Positions 1 to 8,062 of a DNA stretch of 33,554 nt are shown piece after piece. The stretch comes from Haliscomenobacteraceae bacterium (GTDB lineage: Bacteria > Bacteroidota > Bacteroidia > Chitinophagales > Saprospiraceae). How positions within the stretch are numbered: position 1 is the first letter of the stretch; every line of letters starts with the position of its first letter. A model generated the notes under the pieces. That model worked only from the letters and a program-made list of their open reading frames with translations. It did not search any database and was not told the origin of the DNA. Position numbers and translations under genes: made by a program. The stretch lies in contig CANMVX010000041.1 in assembly GCA_947501115.1 (NCBI GenBank), positions 1 to 33,554 of the forward strand, given 5' to 3'.

Positions 1-129
1 AGCGTTTTGCCGCCGGCTTCCTTCAGATTCCACCTCACGATGGACACCCTTGCCTTAAGCTAGTGGTTGGCGATTACATACCCCCACAGTGGACTTGCAC
101 CACCTAGTTGATTGCCATGCACGGCACAC
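1..129 (-). mobile_element. Group IIC-type intron, 5' end (domain I), truncated by window edge
   Basis: Read on the minus strand, the segment starts with GTGTGCC at 129 (a GUGYG-type group II 5' splice site) and continues with GCATGG, a GGTG-CAAGTCCAC block, GGCAAGGGTGTCC and GGAATCTGAAGGAAGC, then GGCGGCAAA. These blocks occur in the same order at the 5' end of the Oceanobacillus iheyensis group IIC intron as I remember it. The boundary lies right after the T-tract of the asnS terminator, and group IIC introns are known to insert behind terminator hairpins in this orientation. Only about 129 nt of domain I are visible; any maturase gene and domains V-VI would lie outside. Whether the copy is intact is unknown. 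Confidence 0.82.
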
Positions 130-130
130 G

Positions 131-158
131 AAAAAAGGCTGTCCCCCGACAGCCTTTT
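131..158 (-). terminator. Rho-independent terminator of asnS
   Basis: Perfect 11-bp stem (133-143 with 148-158) and a four-base loop at 144-147. On the minus strand it ends in a run of T's (136-131), ten bases past the asnS stop codon. The group II intron begins two bases beyond the T-run. Confidence 0.9.
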
Positions 159-168
159 CTTTTTATCT

Positions 169-1602
169 TTAAAATTCAGCATTACCTGGTGTTCTTGGGA
201 AGGGAATGACATCACGTATATTACCCATCCCTGTAATAAATTGAACCATACGCTCAAACCCAAGACCGAATCCTGAATGAGGCGCACCACCAAAGCGTCT
301 TAAATCTAAATACCAATCCATTTCTTCCGGATGAATGCCCGATTTTTCCATGCGATCGATGAGTACACTTTCTCTTTCTTCCCTTTGGGAACCACCAATG
401 ACTTCCCCAATACCCGGGAATAGCACATCCATTGCTGCGACGGTTCTGTCATCATCATTCATACGCATGTAGAATGCTTTGATATCTTTAGGATAATTAC
501 GAACAATCACTGGTTTTTTAAATTCCTTTTCTACCAAATAGCGCTCATGTTCTGCCTGCAAGTCCCTACCCCATTCTACGGGAAATTCGAACTGACCTTT
601 TTTATATGGCTTTGATTGCATCAAAATAGCCACTGCTTCGTCATAAGTGATTCTGATAAAATCGTTATTTACCACAAATTCCAGTTGTTCCAGCAGGCCC
701 AATTCACGACGTTTATCAGCGGGAAGACTTTTCTCCTCTTCTTTTAATCTTTGGTCAAGAAACGCCAGATCCGTGGCATTGTGTTCCAATACATAAGAAA
801 TAAGATACTTACAAAAAGCCTCCGCCAGATCCATGTTATCTATGATATCATAGAAGGCCATTTCAGGTTCAATCATCCAAAATTCCGCTAAATGCCTGGG
901 CGTATTAGAATTTTCAGCTCTAAAAGTAGGTCCGAAAGTATATATTTTACCCAAAGCGAGCGCTGCGATTTCCCCTTGTAACTGACCAGAAACGGTTAAA
1001 TTAGTTGCCTTACCAAAGAAATCTTTACTGAAATCTACTTTACCTTCATCATTTAAAGGTGGTCTATCAGGACTTAACATCGTGACCCTGAACATTTCAC
1101 CAGCTCCCTCAGCATCACTCCCTGTTATGATAGGTGCGTGCAGATAGTAAAAACCACGGTCATTATAAAACTTGTGCACAGCAAAAGCCACCGCATGTCT
1201 GATTCTAAAAACGGCACTAAAAGTTTGAGTTCTCATTCTGAAATGAGCCTTTTGCCTTAAGAACTCCATCGTCTGCCTTTTGGGCTGCAGTGGATATTTT
1301 TCCAGGTCATTGTCCCCTAAAATCTCTACGGTATCTGCAAGAATCTCAAACTGTTGTCCCGCCCCTTGAGAGGATTGAAAACTTCCAGTTACCATGATAC
1401 ATGCATGAAAACCTATACGACGAGTGATTGTCGCAGCAATTTTTTCAGGATCGACAACTATTTGTAAAGTCCCGGCATCACTTCCATCATGGAGAGCAAT
1501 AAATTGATTATTTCTAAAAGCACGCACCCAACCCATGACGGTAACCTTTTCACCAATAGGTTGATTTTTCAGTAGCGATGCTATTTCCGTTCTATTATAC
1601 AT
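169..1602 (-). CDS. asnS: Asparaginyl-tRNA synthetase
   Basis: Cytoplasmic class IIb aminoacyl-tRNA synthetase that charges tRNA(Asn) with asparagine using ATP. The 477-residue protein has the N-terminal anticodon-binding OB fold (about residues 15-100, with VMGWVRAFRNNQFIALHDGS) and the class II core. Motif 2 is FRAENSNTPRHLAEFWMIEP and motif 3 is GGAPHSGFGLGFERM near the C-terminus. The GGAPHSG loop and the MIEPE segment favour AsnRS over AspRS. Length is normal and the gene is complete. The ATG at 1602 follows an unusually strong Shine-Dalgarno-like AAGGAAGGG, which supports this start. It lies 39 bp downstream of the GH106-like gene but may have its own promoter, and it ends in a clear terminator. 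Confidence 0.97.
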   Translation of the reverse strand: MYNRTEIASLLKNQPIGEKVTVMGWVRAFRNNQFIALHDGSDAGTLQIVVDPEKIAATITRRIGFHACIMVTGSFQSSQGAGQQFEILADTVEILGDNDLEKYPLQPKRQTMEFLRQKAHFRMRTQTFSAVFRIRHAVAFAVHKFYNDRGFYYLHAPIITGSDAEGAGEMFRVTMLSPDRPPLNDEGKVDFSKDFFGKATNLTVSGQLQGEIAALALGKIYTFGPTFRAENSNTPRHLAEFWMIEPEMAFYDIIDNMDLAEAFCKYLISYVLEHNATDLAFLDQRLKEEEKSLPADKRRELGLLEQLEFVVNNDFIRITYDEAVAILMQSKPYKKGQFEFPVEWGRDLQAEHERYLVEKEFKKPVIVRNYPKDIKAFYMRMNDDDRTVAAMDVLFPGIGEVIGGSQREERESVLIDRMEKSGIHPEEMDWYLDLRRFGGAPHSGFGLGFERMVQFITGMGNIRDVIPFPRTPGNAEF

Positions 1603-1623
1603 ATCCCTTCCTTTTTACGAAGG

Positions 1624-1631
1624 CAAAAGTA
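1624..1631 (-). promoter_or_regulatory. Candidate -7 element for asnS
   Basis: TACTTTTG on the minus strand fits the Bacteroidota -7 consensus TAnnTTTG, 21 bases upstream of the asnS ATG. No convincing -33 TTTG is visible, so this could be chance. Confidence 0.35.
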
Positions 1632-1641
1632 AAGATTTTCC

Positions 1642-4371
1642 CTATAATTTTATGCCTTTCTGTTTAGGTAATCCCTTATTTTCGTCAGGCACAACAAAAT
1701 AGACTTTTCCAATAAGCCCTGACGAAGTTACATTCCACTTTTTAGCATTAAAAGGTTGATAGCGGATATCCACTATGTTGATATCGTAAAAAGTCTTCCA
1801 TTCAGGTAATTCAGTGTCCCTTTTCCTCATAAAATTGGCTGCACTATTTTGCACTACAATCTCAATCCTGTTTTTCTTTTTCAAGATATGGACCGGAACC
1901 ATAACCTCAAAGGGAAAAGACCAGGCAGTTCCGCAGTAAAATCCATTGATGGTAACTGCCGCCGTTTCCTTAACCTGATCGAACTTTAGCATCACATATT
2001 TATGATGTTTCTGTAATTTACCAAAGTCAAATGTAGTCGTATAAACGCCCTTTCCACAAAAATACTCCAGCTCTTTTGAACCAAATGATGTCCACGATGG
2101 AAGTGAATCCAATTTCACTGATGGGATAACCGTATTTTCAAATAATCCGTTGAATGAAACATCCCAGGTTTTTCCAATCTCTACTCTTTTACCCTCTATT
2201 TTATCGATCCATTTTTCATTCGTTTCGCCAGAAAAATAGGTATATAATAACATAGATTTGCCAGGCGCAAGATTCACCCATATTTTACCTTTTGCGCATA
2301 TGCGCCCCCGCTGACCTGAAAGCGGATCCATCCACTCATATTCTGAAGAAAAAATACCGGGAGAAATACTATCCCTGATCTCTTTTGACCCCTGATTTAC
2401 TAAAAAGTAAACATAGCCCTTCGAGGTCTTTTTCCTGATAAAATCTATGCCGTGCTTTTTCCATGGTTCCTGTGTGAAGCGTATTTTTTCCAGGTCCGGC
2501 AACAAATTAACCGTTGCTTTTAACTGTCCACTATTAACCTCTGACATTCTTATTCTGGAAGAAAGACCAGAAAATTTCTCAGGTAATTTATCTGCAAACA
2601 AAATAGTTGCTCCAGCATTTGAAAGCGACTGAAGATAAAGAAAAGTAAGCTCAGAAATGTAGGTTGTTGCAGGAATGATTAGTGCGGCAACAGAAATATA
2701 GTCATTATATAAAAGTCCTTTATCATCTACTTTCAAATTTCTCAATTGTCTGTCAGAAATGTAGTCAAAACTAATTCCGTTATTCCAAAGCAAGGTAGCC
2801 GTTTGTCCAAAAGGCGTTTGACCAAACCATTTAGCATATTTGTGTACATCGAGCTGAAGCAAATGAGAACCTTTATGGGTACTCCACAGATCGTGAATAG
2901 GAAAATACAATAACACATCCGAATCTGAAGTGCTTTCCTGCAATGCCATTTGAACATTCGTCACATACTTATTCAATAAATGAAATTCATCTTTAAAATG
3001 AGATTGTAAACCTACATTTGAAGAGGCATAAAAAAGCCAACCTGGATAAGGCACCTCTTTAGGTGAATAAGTTGTTCCGTGATAAAAAACATGATTAATT
3101 CCAGAAACAAATAATTCATCTATTTGTGGTTTTAATTGACTCAAATTCACTTTAAAATGATTGGCCAACCAGGTACCTGTTTCTGAACTAACCAATGATT
3201 TCCCATTTACATTGGCTGCCGAAGATGCCATTTTTAACATTAGCGGATTTGGGCGCCCGAACCGATCTTCTTCAAAATCTTCGTCACAAGCTAATCCAGG
3301 AATATCAAACTCACTACATCCGAAAGATTCTGTTTCAGGTATATCTGACAATGCATACAAATCAAGCAAATTACCAGGTGATCCATGTGCCTGAAATCTG
3401 GAAAGGCCTTTATTATTTTTCACCCATTCTGTCCATTTAGAGCCAAAAGCTTCATACAACAAATCAGATAAAACCTCTCTGATATCACACATTACATAAG
3501 GAAAATCAACATGTGAAGTATCCTTCAATACTCCCAAATAGGGAAGTAAAGAGTAATTTTTTCTTTCCTCAAATGCGCTCAACAAATTTTTTGTCCAATC
3601 TGCTCCAAAGACCTCATAAGAATCGTGATAAAACGCACGGGGACTCAATGTTCCAGGATGTTTAATGAGTACAGAGTCAAAATAATTCAAATAATGAATG
3701 ACAGATTCCTCGTTAAAATAATCCATAACCAGCCCTTCACCACCTGGAGCGGCACGTTTTACTTTTTGACCCGTGGGTTTTACACCCCAAATAGTTACTT
3801 TCCAATTTCCTTTTGGAACAATATGTAAGCTAACGCTTTTTTTTTCATCAAAGTCAAGCCATATTATTTCCCCCTTTTCATTTTCTGCCTTTGCCCCGAG
3901 AATGCCCAAAGGAAAGGCCTTTATTTTAAGGCTATCTGAAGGAATGCGCAAAGAATCTGTAGCTAAAAATACTACTTCAAATTTCTCCAGTGCCGCTGCG
4001 GCAGAATTTTGATTAATCATTGGCCCGCCATAAGGCCAACCTGTTCCAAGCGTTATATCAACACCCAGGCCAAGTGAATGGGCTTGATTTTGAGTAAAAT
4101 GAACCAACTCCAGCCATTTTTCTGACATAAAAGGCAGAAATTTTGATTCAAATCCCTTGGCACCATAAATGGGAATAATATGAACCCCACCTAATCCTGT
4201 TTTTGCAAAATAATCAAGTTGAACCTTAATATTTGCTGTATCCACTGCGCTTCCCATCCACCACCAATAGGTCCATGGTTTTGCCGTTGAAGAGGAAGTT
4301 TGGGCATCAAGCTTAGCATACCAGTGGAAGCAACACAGAAGCAGAATAATAATTCTTACAATCTTTTTCAT
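1642..4371 (-). CDS. GH106-like glycoside hydrolase (alpha-L-rhamnosidase family)
   Basis: Secreted enzyme likely to cleave rhamnosides or related plant or microbial glycans. It has 909 residues with an N-terminal signal peptide (MKKIVRIIILLLCC..., probable cleavage near residue 24). The segment WTYWWWMGSAVD...KTGLGGVHIIPIYG (33-70) resembles the start of the GH106 barrel. Further family-like stretches are FYHDSYEVFGADWT (247-260), PETESFG (345-351) and SSETGTW (395-401). E347 and E397 are candidate catalytic acids, not proven. The last roughly 180 residues look like a GH2-type galactose-binding beta-sandwich (VKETAAVTINGFYCG). It is somewhat shorter than the roughly 1100-residue characterised members. 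No susCD pair, sulfatase or second glycosidase is adjacent, so it is not in a classical polysaccharide utilisation locus here. The exact substrate is unknown. Confidence 0.8.
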   Translation of the reverse strand: MKKIVRIIILLLCCFHWYAKLDAQTSSSTAKPWTYWWWMGSAVDTANIKVQLDYFAKTGLGGVHIIPIYGAKGFESKFLPFMSEKWLELVHFTQNQAHSLGLGVDITLGTGWPYGGPMINQNSAAAALEKFEVVFLATDSLRIPSDSLKIKAFPLGILGAKAENEKGEIIWLDFDEKKSVSLHIVPKGNWKVTIWGVKPTGQKVKRAAPGGEGLVMDYFNEESVIHYLNYFDSVLIKHPGTLSPRAFYHDSYEVFGADWTKNLLSAFEERKNYSLLPYLGVLKDTSHVDFPYVMCDIREVLSDLLYEAFGSKWTEWVKNNKGLSRFQAHGSPGNLLDLYALSDIPETESFGCSEFDIPGLACDEDFEEDRFGRPNPLMLKMASSAANVNGKSLVSSETGTWLANHFKVNLSQLKPQIDELFVSGINHVFYHGTTYSPKEVPYPGWLFYASSNVGLQSHFKDEFHLLNKYVTNVQMALQESTSDSDVLLYFPIHDLWSTHKGSHLLQLDVHKYAKWFGQTPFGQTATLLWNNGISFDYISDRQLRNLKVDDKGLLYNDYISVAALIIPATTYISELTFLYLQSLSNAGATILFADKLPEKFSGLSSRIRMSEVNSGQLKATVNLLPDLEKIRFTQEPWKKHGIDFIRKKTSKGYVYFLVNQGSKEIRDSISPGIFSSEYEWMDPLSGQRGRICAKGKIWVNLAPGKSMLLYTYFSGETNEKWIDKIEGKRVEIGKTWDVSFNGLFENTVIPSVKLDSLPSWTSFGSKELEYFCGKGVYTTTFDFGKLQKHHKYVMLKFDQVKETAAVTINGFYCGTAWSFPFEVMVPVHILKKKNRIEIVVQNSAANFMRKRDTELPEWKTFYDINIVDIRYQPFNAKKWNVTSSGLIGKVYFVVPDENKGLPKQKGIKL

Positions 4372-4391
4372 TTAAGCATTGGCAAAATAAT

Positions 4392-5657
4392 TCAGAAAAA
4401 TCTAATTCCTTTGGTTTTTAATCGCCCGCTGAATTCGAAATGTAAATCATCAAAATTGGAGAATAATTCAATTTTCAATTTTTCAGCAACGGCGATGGCC
4501 CATCTATCTACCATTGGTGAAACGACAATGGCTCTGTTTACTATTATATCAAATTTTGACTCATACCATCTAACTTTTCGTTCAAAAATATACAAATCAT
4601 TTTTACTAATGGAGGATTTCAATTCCATTATAATTAGAACACCATTTTTAATAATGATATCCAATTCAATCTGGTCAGGTCTTCCAAAAACAGTTCCCGA
4701 TTCATCCAAACCTATAAAATTCTGAACTTCAACGTTGAATGATTTCACCAGGATACTTTCGAGCATTGACCTATAAGAATTTTCTGTCGCAACACCCCAT
4801 CGAGCTCCTAATGCACCTACTTTCACCCTCATGAATTCATCAAATTTTAAATTATCCTTTTTGAATTCAAGAAACGACGCTATGAGGTCATCCAATATTG
4901 AGTTGATATTCACCCATCGAATATCGTTGATTTGCCATCTCAAATCGTTTGCGTCCCAACGGGCATCGTTGGCAATCCATTTTAAATCGTTTGCGTCCCA
5001 ACGAGCGTCATTCGCATCCCAACGGGCATCATTGGCAATCCATCTCAAATCATTCGCGTCCCAACGGGCATCGTTGGCAATCCATTTCAAATCATTTGCG
5101 TCCCAACGAGCGTCATTCGCATCCCAACGAGCATCATTGGCAATCCATTTCAAATCATTCGCATCCCAACGAGCATCATTGGCAATCCATTTTAAATCAT
5201 TTGCGTCCCAACGAGCGTCATTCGCATCCCAACGAGCATCATTGGCAATCCATCTCAAATCGTTTGCGTCCCAACGAGCGTCATTCGCATCCCAACGGGC
5301 ATCATTGGCAATCCATTTCAAATCGTTTGCATCCCAACGAGCGTCATTCGCGTCCCAACGGGCATCGTTGGCAATCCATTTCAAATCATTTGCGTCCCAA
5401 CGAGCGTCATTCGCGTCCCAACGGGCATCGTTGGCAGCCCATTTTTCATCTGAATAGGCTTTGAATTCTGCCCATTTTTGTTCGTTTTCTATCCATTTTC
5501 GTTCATTTTCTGCCCATTTCTCATCAAAATGAACTTTATCATTTATAATCAAACTTAAAACCTGATCTAACCTTGTATTAAGATTTTTCAGTTCATTGAG
5601 GATAAAACTTTCAACGTTCATTCCTTCTAAACCCACACCCAAATTCTCCATAGCCAT
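4392..5657 (-). CDS. Trp-heptad repeat protein with C-terminal PD-(D/E)XK-like (DUF3782-like) domain
   Basis: 421 residues with no signal peptide, so probably cytoplasmic. Residues 1-45 are a helical lead-in, and degenerate Trp heptads start at 48. Residues 73-240 are 24 uninterrupted heptads of the form WxANDxR/K, followed by a degenerate one (WQINDIR, 241-247) and a hydrophobic helix. The C-terminal domain (about 284-410) has a PD-(D/E)XK signature: E300 in a helix, then ELDIIIKNGVLIIMELKSS with D333, E345 and K347 as candidate metal and catalytic residues. This arrangement, Trp/Glu-rich heptads plus a restriction-endonuclease-like fold, matches DUF3782-type proteins, whose function is not established. 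It ends 20 bp upstream of the GH106-like gene on the same strand. A nuclease is plausible, but a DNA-binding or scaffold role is equally possible. Confidence 0.8.
   Translation of the reverse strand: MAMENLGVGLEGMNVESFILNELKNLNTRLDQVLSLIINDKVHFDEKWAENERKWIENEQKWAEFKAYSDEKWAANDARWDANDARWDANDLKWIANDARWDANDARWDANDLKWIANDARWDANDARWDANDLRWIANDARWDANDARWDANDLKWIANDARWDANDLKWIANDARWDANDARWDANDLKWIANDARWDANDLRWIANDARWDANDARWDANDLKWIANDARWDANDLRWQINDIRWVNINSILDDLIASFLEFKKDNLKFDEFMRVKVGALGARWGVATENSYRSMLESILVKSFNVEVQNFIGLDESGTVFGRPDQIELDIIIKNGVLIIMELKSSISKNDLYIFERKVRWYESKFDIIVNRAIVVSPMVDRWAIAVAEKLKIELFSNFDDLHFEFSGRLKTKGIRFF
4938..5441 (-). repeat. 21-bp in-frame tandem repeat, 24 units, with 63/42-bp higher-order pattern
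   Basis: Each 21-bp unit encodes one heptad: type A WIANDAR (first copy WAANDAR), type B WDANDAR or type C WDANDLK/R. In coding order the blocks are ABC, ABC, ABC, ABC, AC, ABC, AC, ABC, AC. Units differ mainly by silent changes. Because the period is a multiple of three, other frames also stay open across the array and give long spurious reading frames on the plus strand. Confidence 0.95.
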
Positions 5658-5758
5658 TTTTTAAATGTAATGTATAGCAATTAAAATGAAACGGGCTTAG
5701 TTTTAAATTAAATTATCGGACAGTTTACACAAAAACTAAAATATTCAAAACCAACATC

Positions 5759-6244
5759 TTATTTCTGTATAGTTTTTTGAATTTGTTTCTCTATTTCCAG
5801 CTCAACCCCTGGTGCATAACCCATATTTGACCAAACGACCTTTCCATTCCGGTCCACCAAATAACTTTGAGGAATACTTTGGAAATTTAGTTTGTTTTTT
5901 AAGTTGCCAACAGAATCCTCAAAGAAAAGATAAGGCCACCCTTTTGCTTTTATCATCGGTGCAACTTTCGATAATTGCCTTGGATTATCTATCGTTATAG
6001 CCACTATTTGTAACCCATACTTTTCTTGCCATGAAGGATAAACAGATTTTAACGCATCTAATTCCACTTTACATGGCCCACACCACGTTGCCCAAAAACT
6101 AACTAACGTAAGCTTGTTTTCTAAGATTTTTTTAATAGAAACAGATTGTCCGTCTAAAGACTTTATCATCACATCAGGCATTGATTTTTGCCCGAAACTA
6201 TAAATGGAAAATAAAAGAAAGAATAGTAGGGTAAGAGTCCGCAT
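5759..6244 (-). CDS. TlpA/ResA-like thioredoxin-fold thiol-disulfide oxidoreductase
   Basis: 161-residue exported thioredoxin-fold protein. A signal peptide (residues 1 to about 19, ending SFGQ) is followed by a redoxin domain with the active site WATWCGPC (C55, C58) and a cis-proline loop in FQSIPQSYLVDRNGKV. TlpA/ResA proteins reduce disulfides in extracytoplasmic partners such as apocytochromes or surface redox proteins. The length is typical of a minimal TlpA domain with no extra N-terminal domain. It is transcribed away from the DUF6029-like/Omp28-like pair, whose second member also carries a CxxC, which suggests, but does not prove, a shared redox role. It has a reasonable promoter at 6260-6291. 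Confidence 0.93.
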   Translation of the reverse strand: MRTLTLLFFLLFSIYSFGQKSMPDVMIKSLDGQSVSIKKILENKLTLVSFWATWCGPCKVELDALKSVYPSWQEKYGLQIVAITIDNPRQLSKVAPMIKAKGWPYLFFEDSVGNLKNKLNFQSIPQSYLVDRNGKVVWSNMGYAPGVELEIEKQIQKTIQK

Positions 6245-6259
6245 TTGTTTTTATTTTTA

Positions 6260-6291
6260 CGAAAATACAACATTTTTAAGTGCGTATACAA
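6260..6291 (-). promoter_or_regulatory. Candidate Bacteroidota promoter for the tlpA-like gene
   Basis: On the minus strand, TTG (6289-6291) lies 21 bases before TATTTTCG (6260-6267), close to the TTTG-N17-23-TAnnTTTG consensus. The -7 element ends 15 bases before the start codon. Confidence 0.5.
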
Positions 6292-6360
6292 TGAAACCTG
6301 ACAAAATGCTTTAAAAATAGTCTGTTTCTTCTGCGCATTTAGTTTTTAATATGTCAATCC

Positions 6361-8061
6361 ATGCCTTTTTTGAACCTTAGATTTTTACTGCAAATATTGA
6401 TTATATGTATCTCTTTTATTCCTGTTTATGGGCAAAATGACCCCGATCCAGATGATAAGCTTAATGTGTTTGGACAATTCCAAACCAGGGCCAATTTTTT
6501 TCTTAGGGATTCCCTCATTGGGGCGGCGAATATTCCCCAATATGACCACCAACTTTTCGGATCTGAAAGCTGGCTAAATTTACAGGCTGATTATCAAGGA
6601 TTTTCACTCTCCCTGCGTTTTGATTATTTTAATAATTCCAATTTACTCGTGCCTACAGATAGTTATAGTGACCAGGGCATAGGCAATTTTCTCATTGAGA
6701 AAACACTGGATAAACTAACCCTATCAGCAGGTTACATATACGATCAGATAGGTTCGGGACTCATTTTCAGATCCTTTGAAGAACGTTCCTTACTGATTGA
6801 TAACGCATTAGCAGGCATAAAACTTAAATATCAACTTTTGCCCGATTTATTTGTAAAAGCCTTTGCTGGCAGGCAAAAAAGGCAATTTGAATTATACCCT
6901 TCTATTATTCGGGGTTTCCAAAGTGAATATTTCCGTTCCTTTTTGTTAGGTGGTAAAACGGTATCCTGGGCACCTGGCGTTGGTATCATAGCGCGCACCA
7001 TAGATGACGCTTCCATGAATAATCTGGTGAGTACGCTTCAAACTTATCCAGGTTCCGAAGTTTTCGTACCCAAGTACAATACCTACGCAGGTACTTATTA
7101 TCAAACCATTCAATATGGAGCCTTCAGATGGTATGCTGAGGCGGCACACAAATCAAAGGACACTTATATAGATCCTTTTGCTGTAACGCTTTTACAAGGA
7201 GACACCCTCATTGGAAACCGATATAAGCAAGGTTTGGGATTTATTTTTTACAGTACCCTAAGTTATGCTACCGATGCCATAGGAATAACCCTCGAAGGAA
7301 AGCGAACTAAAAACTTTTCTTTTAAAACACGCCCGCAAGAACAGCTGAATAGGGGAAATCTTAATTTTTTACCTCCCTTAACCCGTGTCAATTCATTCAG
7401 ATTAAATACCCGTTACAATCCTGCCGCTCAGGAATTAGAAGAATGGTCTTGGCAGGGAGATATTCAGGTTAGACTTAGCGAAGATTTTTCAATGAATTTG
7501 AATCATTCCGGCATGCAAATGACGGCAGAAGATCCTCTTTACAGAGAATGGTTTTTAGAATTCACCAAACAAAATGAAAAACAGCATTGGACAGTAGGCA
7601 TTCAACACCAATTATACAATCAACAATTTTATGAGTTCAAACCAGGTGCACCAACAGTAAAAACAATAACTCCTTTTGCTGAAATTGAAATGGATGCCGG
7701 TAAAGGGAAATCTTTACGGATAGAAGCACAGGCTCTTTTTATGAATAAAGGGAATGATTTTCTTCTAAATGACTACGGCCATTGGATGTTTGGACTCGCA
7801 GAATATGTTCTAAGTCCGAAATGGAAATTTTCAATGTCTGATATGTTTAATTGGAAACCAGGAAGATTTAGCCCCAAAAACAGTCAAAATAAATCTATTC
7901 CTTTGCATTTTCCCAGATTCGATGTTTATTATCAACCAGGCAATAACCTTTTTTCCTTGTCCTATATCAAACAAGTGGAAGGCGTTATTTGTACCGGTGG
8001 CATTTGCCGATTGGAACCTGCCTTTAGCGGCGTACGGCTTTCTTTAAATAGTTCATTCTAA
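6361..8061 (+). CDS. DUF6029-like outer membrane beta-barrel protein
   Basis: 566 residues with a signal peptide (residues 1 to about 25, ending VYGQ). The rest is a long series of alternating amphipathic strands, for example LNLQADYQGFSLSLRFDYF and LTLSAGYIYDQIGSGLIFRSFEERSL in part. It ends in ...LSLNSSF; the terminal Phe is typical of BamA-inserted barrels. The pattern matches the DUF6029 family of Bacteroidota as I remember it, whose function is unknown. It is followed after a single base by the Omp28-like lipoprotein gene (TAATATG), implying translational coupling and a joint job at the outer membrane. The start at 6361 precedes a good signal peptide. No strong promoter is visible in the 116-bp gap shared with the divergent tlpA-like gene. 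Confidence 0.75.
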   Translation: MPFLNLRFLLQILIICISFIPVYGQNDPDPDDKLNVFGQFQTRANFFLRDSLIGAANIPQYDHQLFGSESWLNLQADYQGFSLSLRFDYFNNSNLLVPTDSYSDQGIGNFLIEKTLDKLTLSAGYIYDQIGSGLIFRSFEERSLLIDNALAGIKLKYQLLPDLFVKAFAGRQKRQFELYPSIIRGFQSEYFRSFLLGGKTVSWAPGVGIIARTIDDASMNNLVSTLQTYPGSEVFVPKYNTYAGTYYQTIQYGAFRWYAEAAHKSKDTYIDPFAVTLLQGDTLIGNRYKQGLGFIFYSTLSYATDAIGITLEGKRTKNFSFKTRPQEQLNRGNLNFLPPLTRVNSFRLNTRYNPAAQELEEWSWQGDIQVRLSEDFSMNLNHSGMQMTAEDPLYREWFLEFTKQNEKQHWTVGIQHQLYNQQFYEFKPGAPTVKTITPFAEIEMDAGKGKSLRIEAQALFMNKGNDFLLNDYGHWMFGLAEYVLSPKWKFSMSDMFNWKPGRFSPKNSQNKSIPLHFPRFDVYYQPGNNLFSLSYIKQVEGVICTGGICRLEPAFSGVRLSLNSSF

Positions 8062-8062
8062 T

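Noticed and set aside
60-293. 77-residue minus-strand frame running from asnS into the left edge
   Set aside because: It crosses the asnS end, the terminator and the group II intron RNA region and resembles no protein.
4938-5441. Possible CRISPR array
   Set aside because: Units are contiguous with no unique spacers, in frame, and translate to a regular heptad protein repeat.
4831-5464. Long open frames on the plus strand (repeats like FASQRASLAIHFKS)
   Set aside because: They are by-products of the 21-bp tandem array, which keeps several frames open. The minus frame has a start, flanking unique domains and a recognisable C-terminal fold.
5697-5739. 8-bp inverted repeat TTAGTTTT/AAAACTAA as a terminator of the tlpA-like gene
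   Set aside because: AT-only-rich arms with a 27-base loop and no T-run; expected by chance in such sequence.
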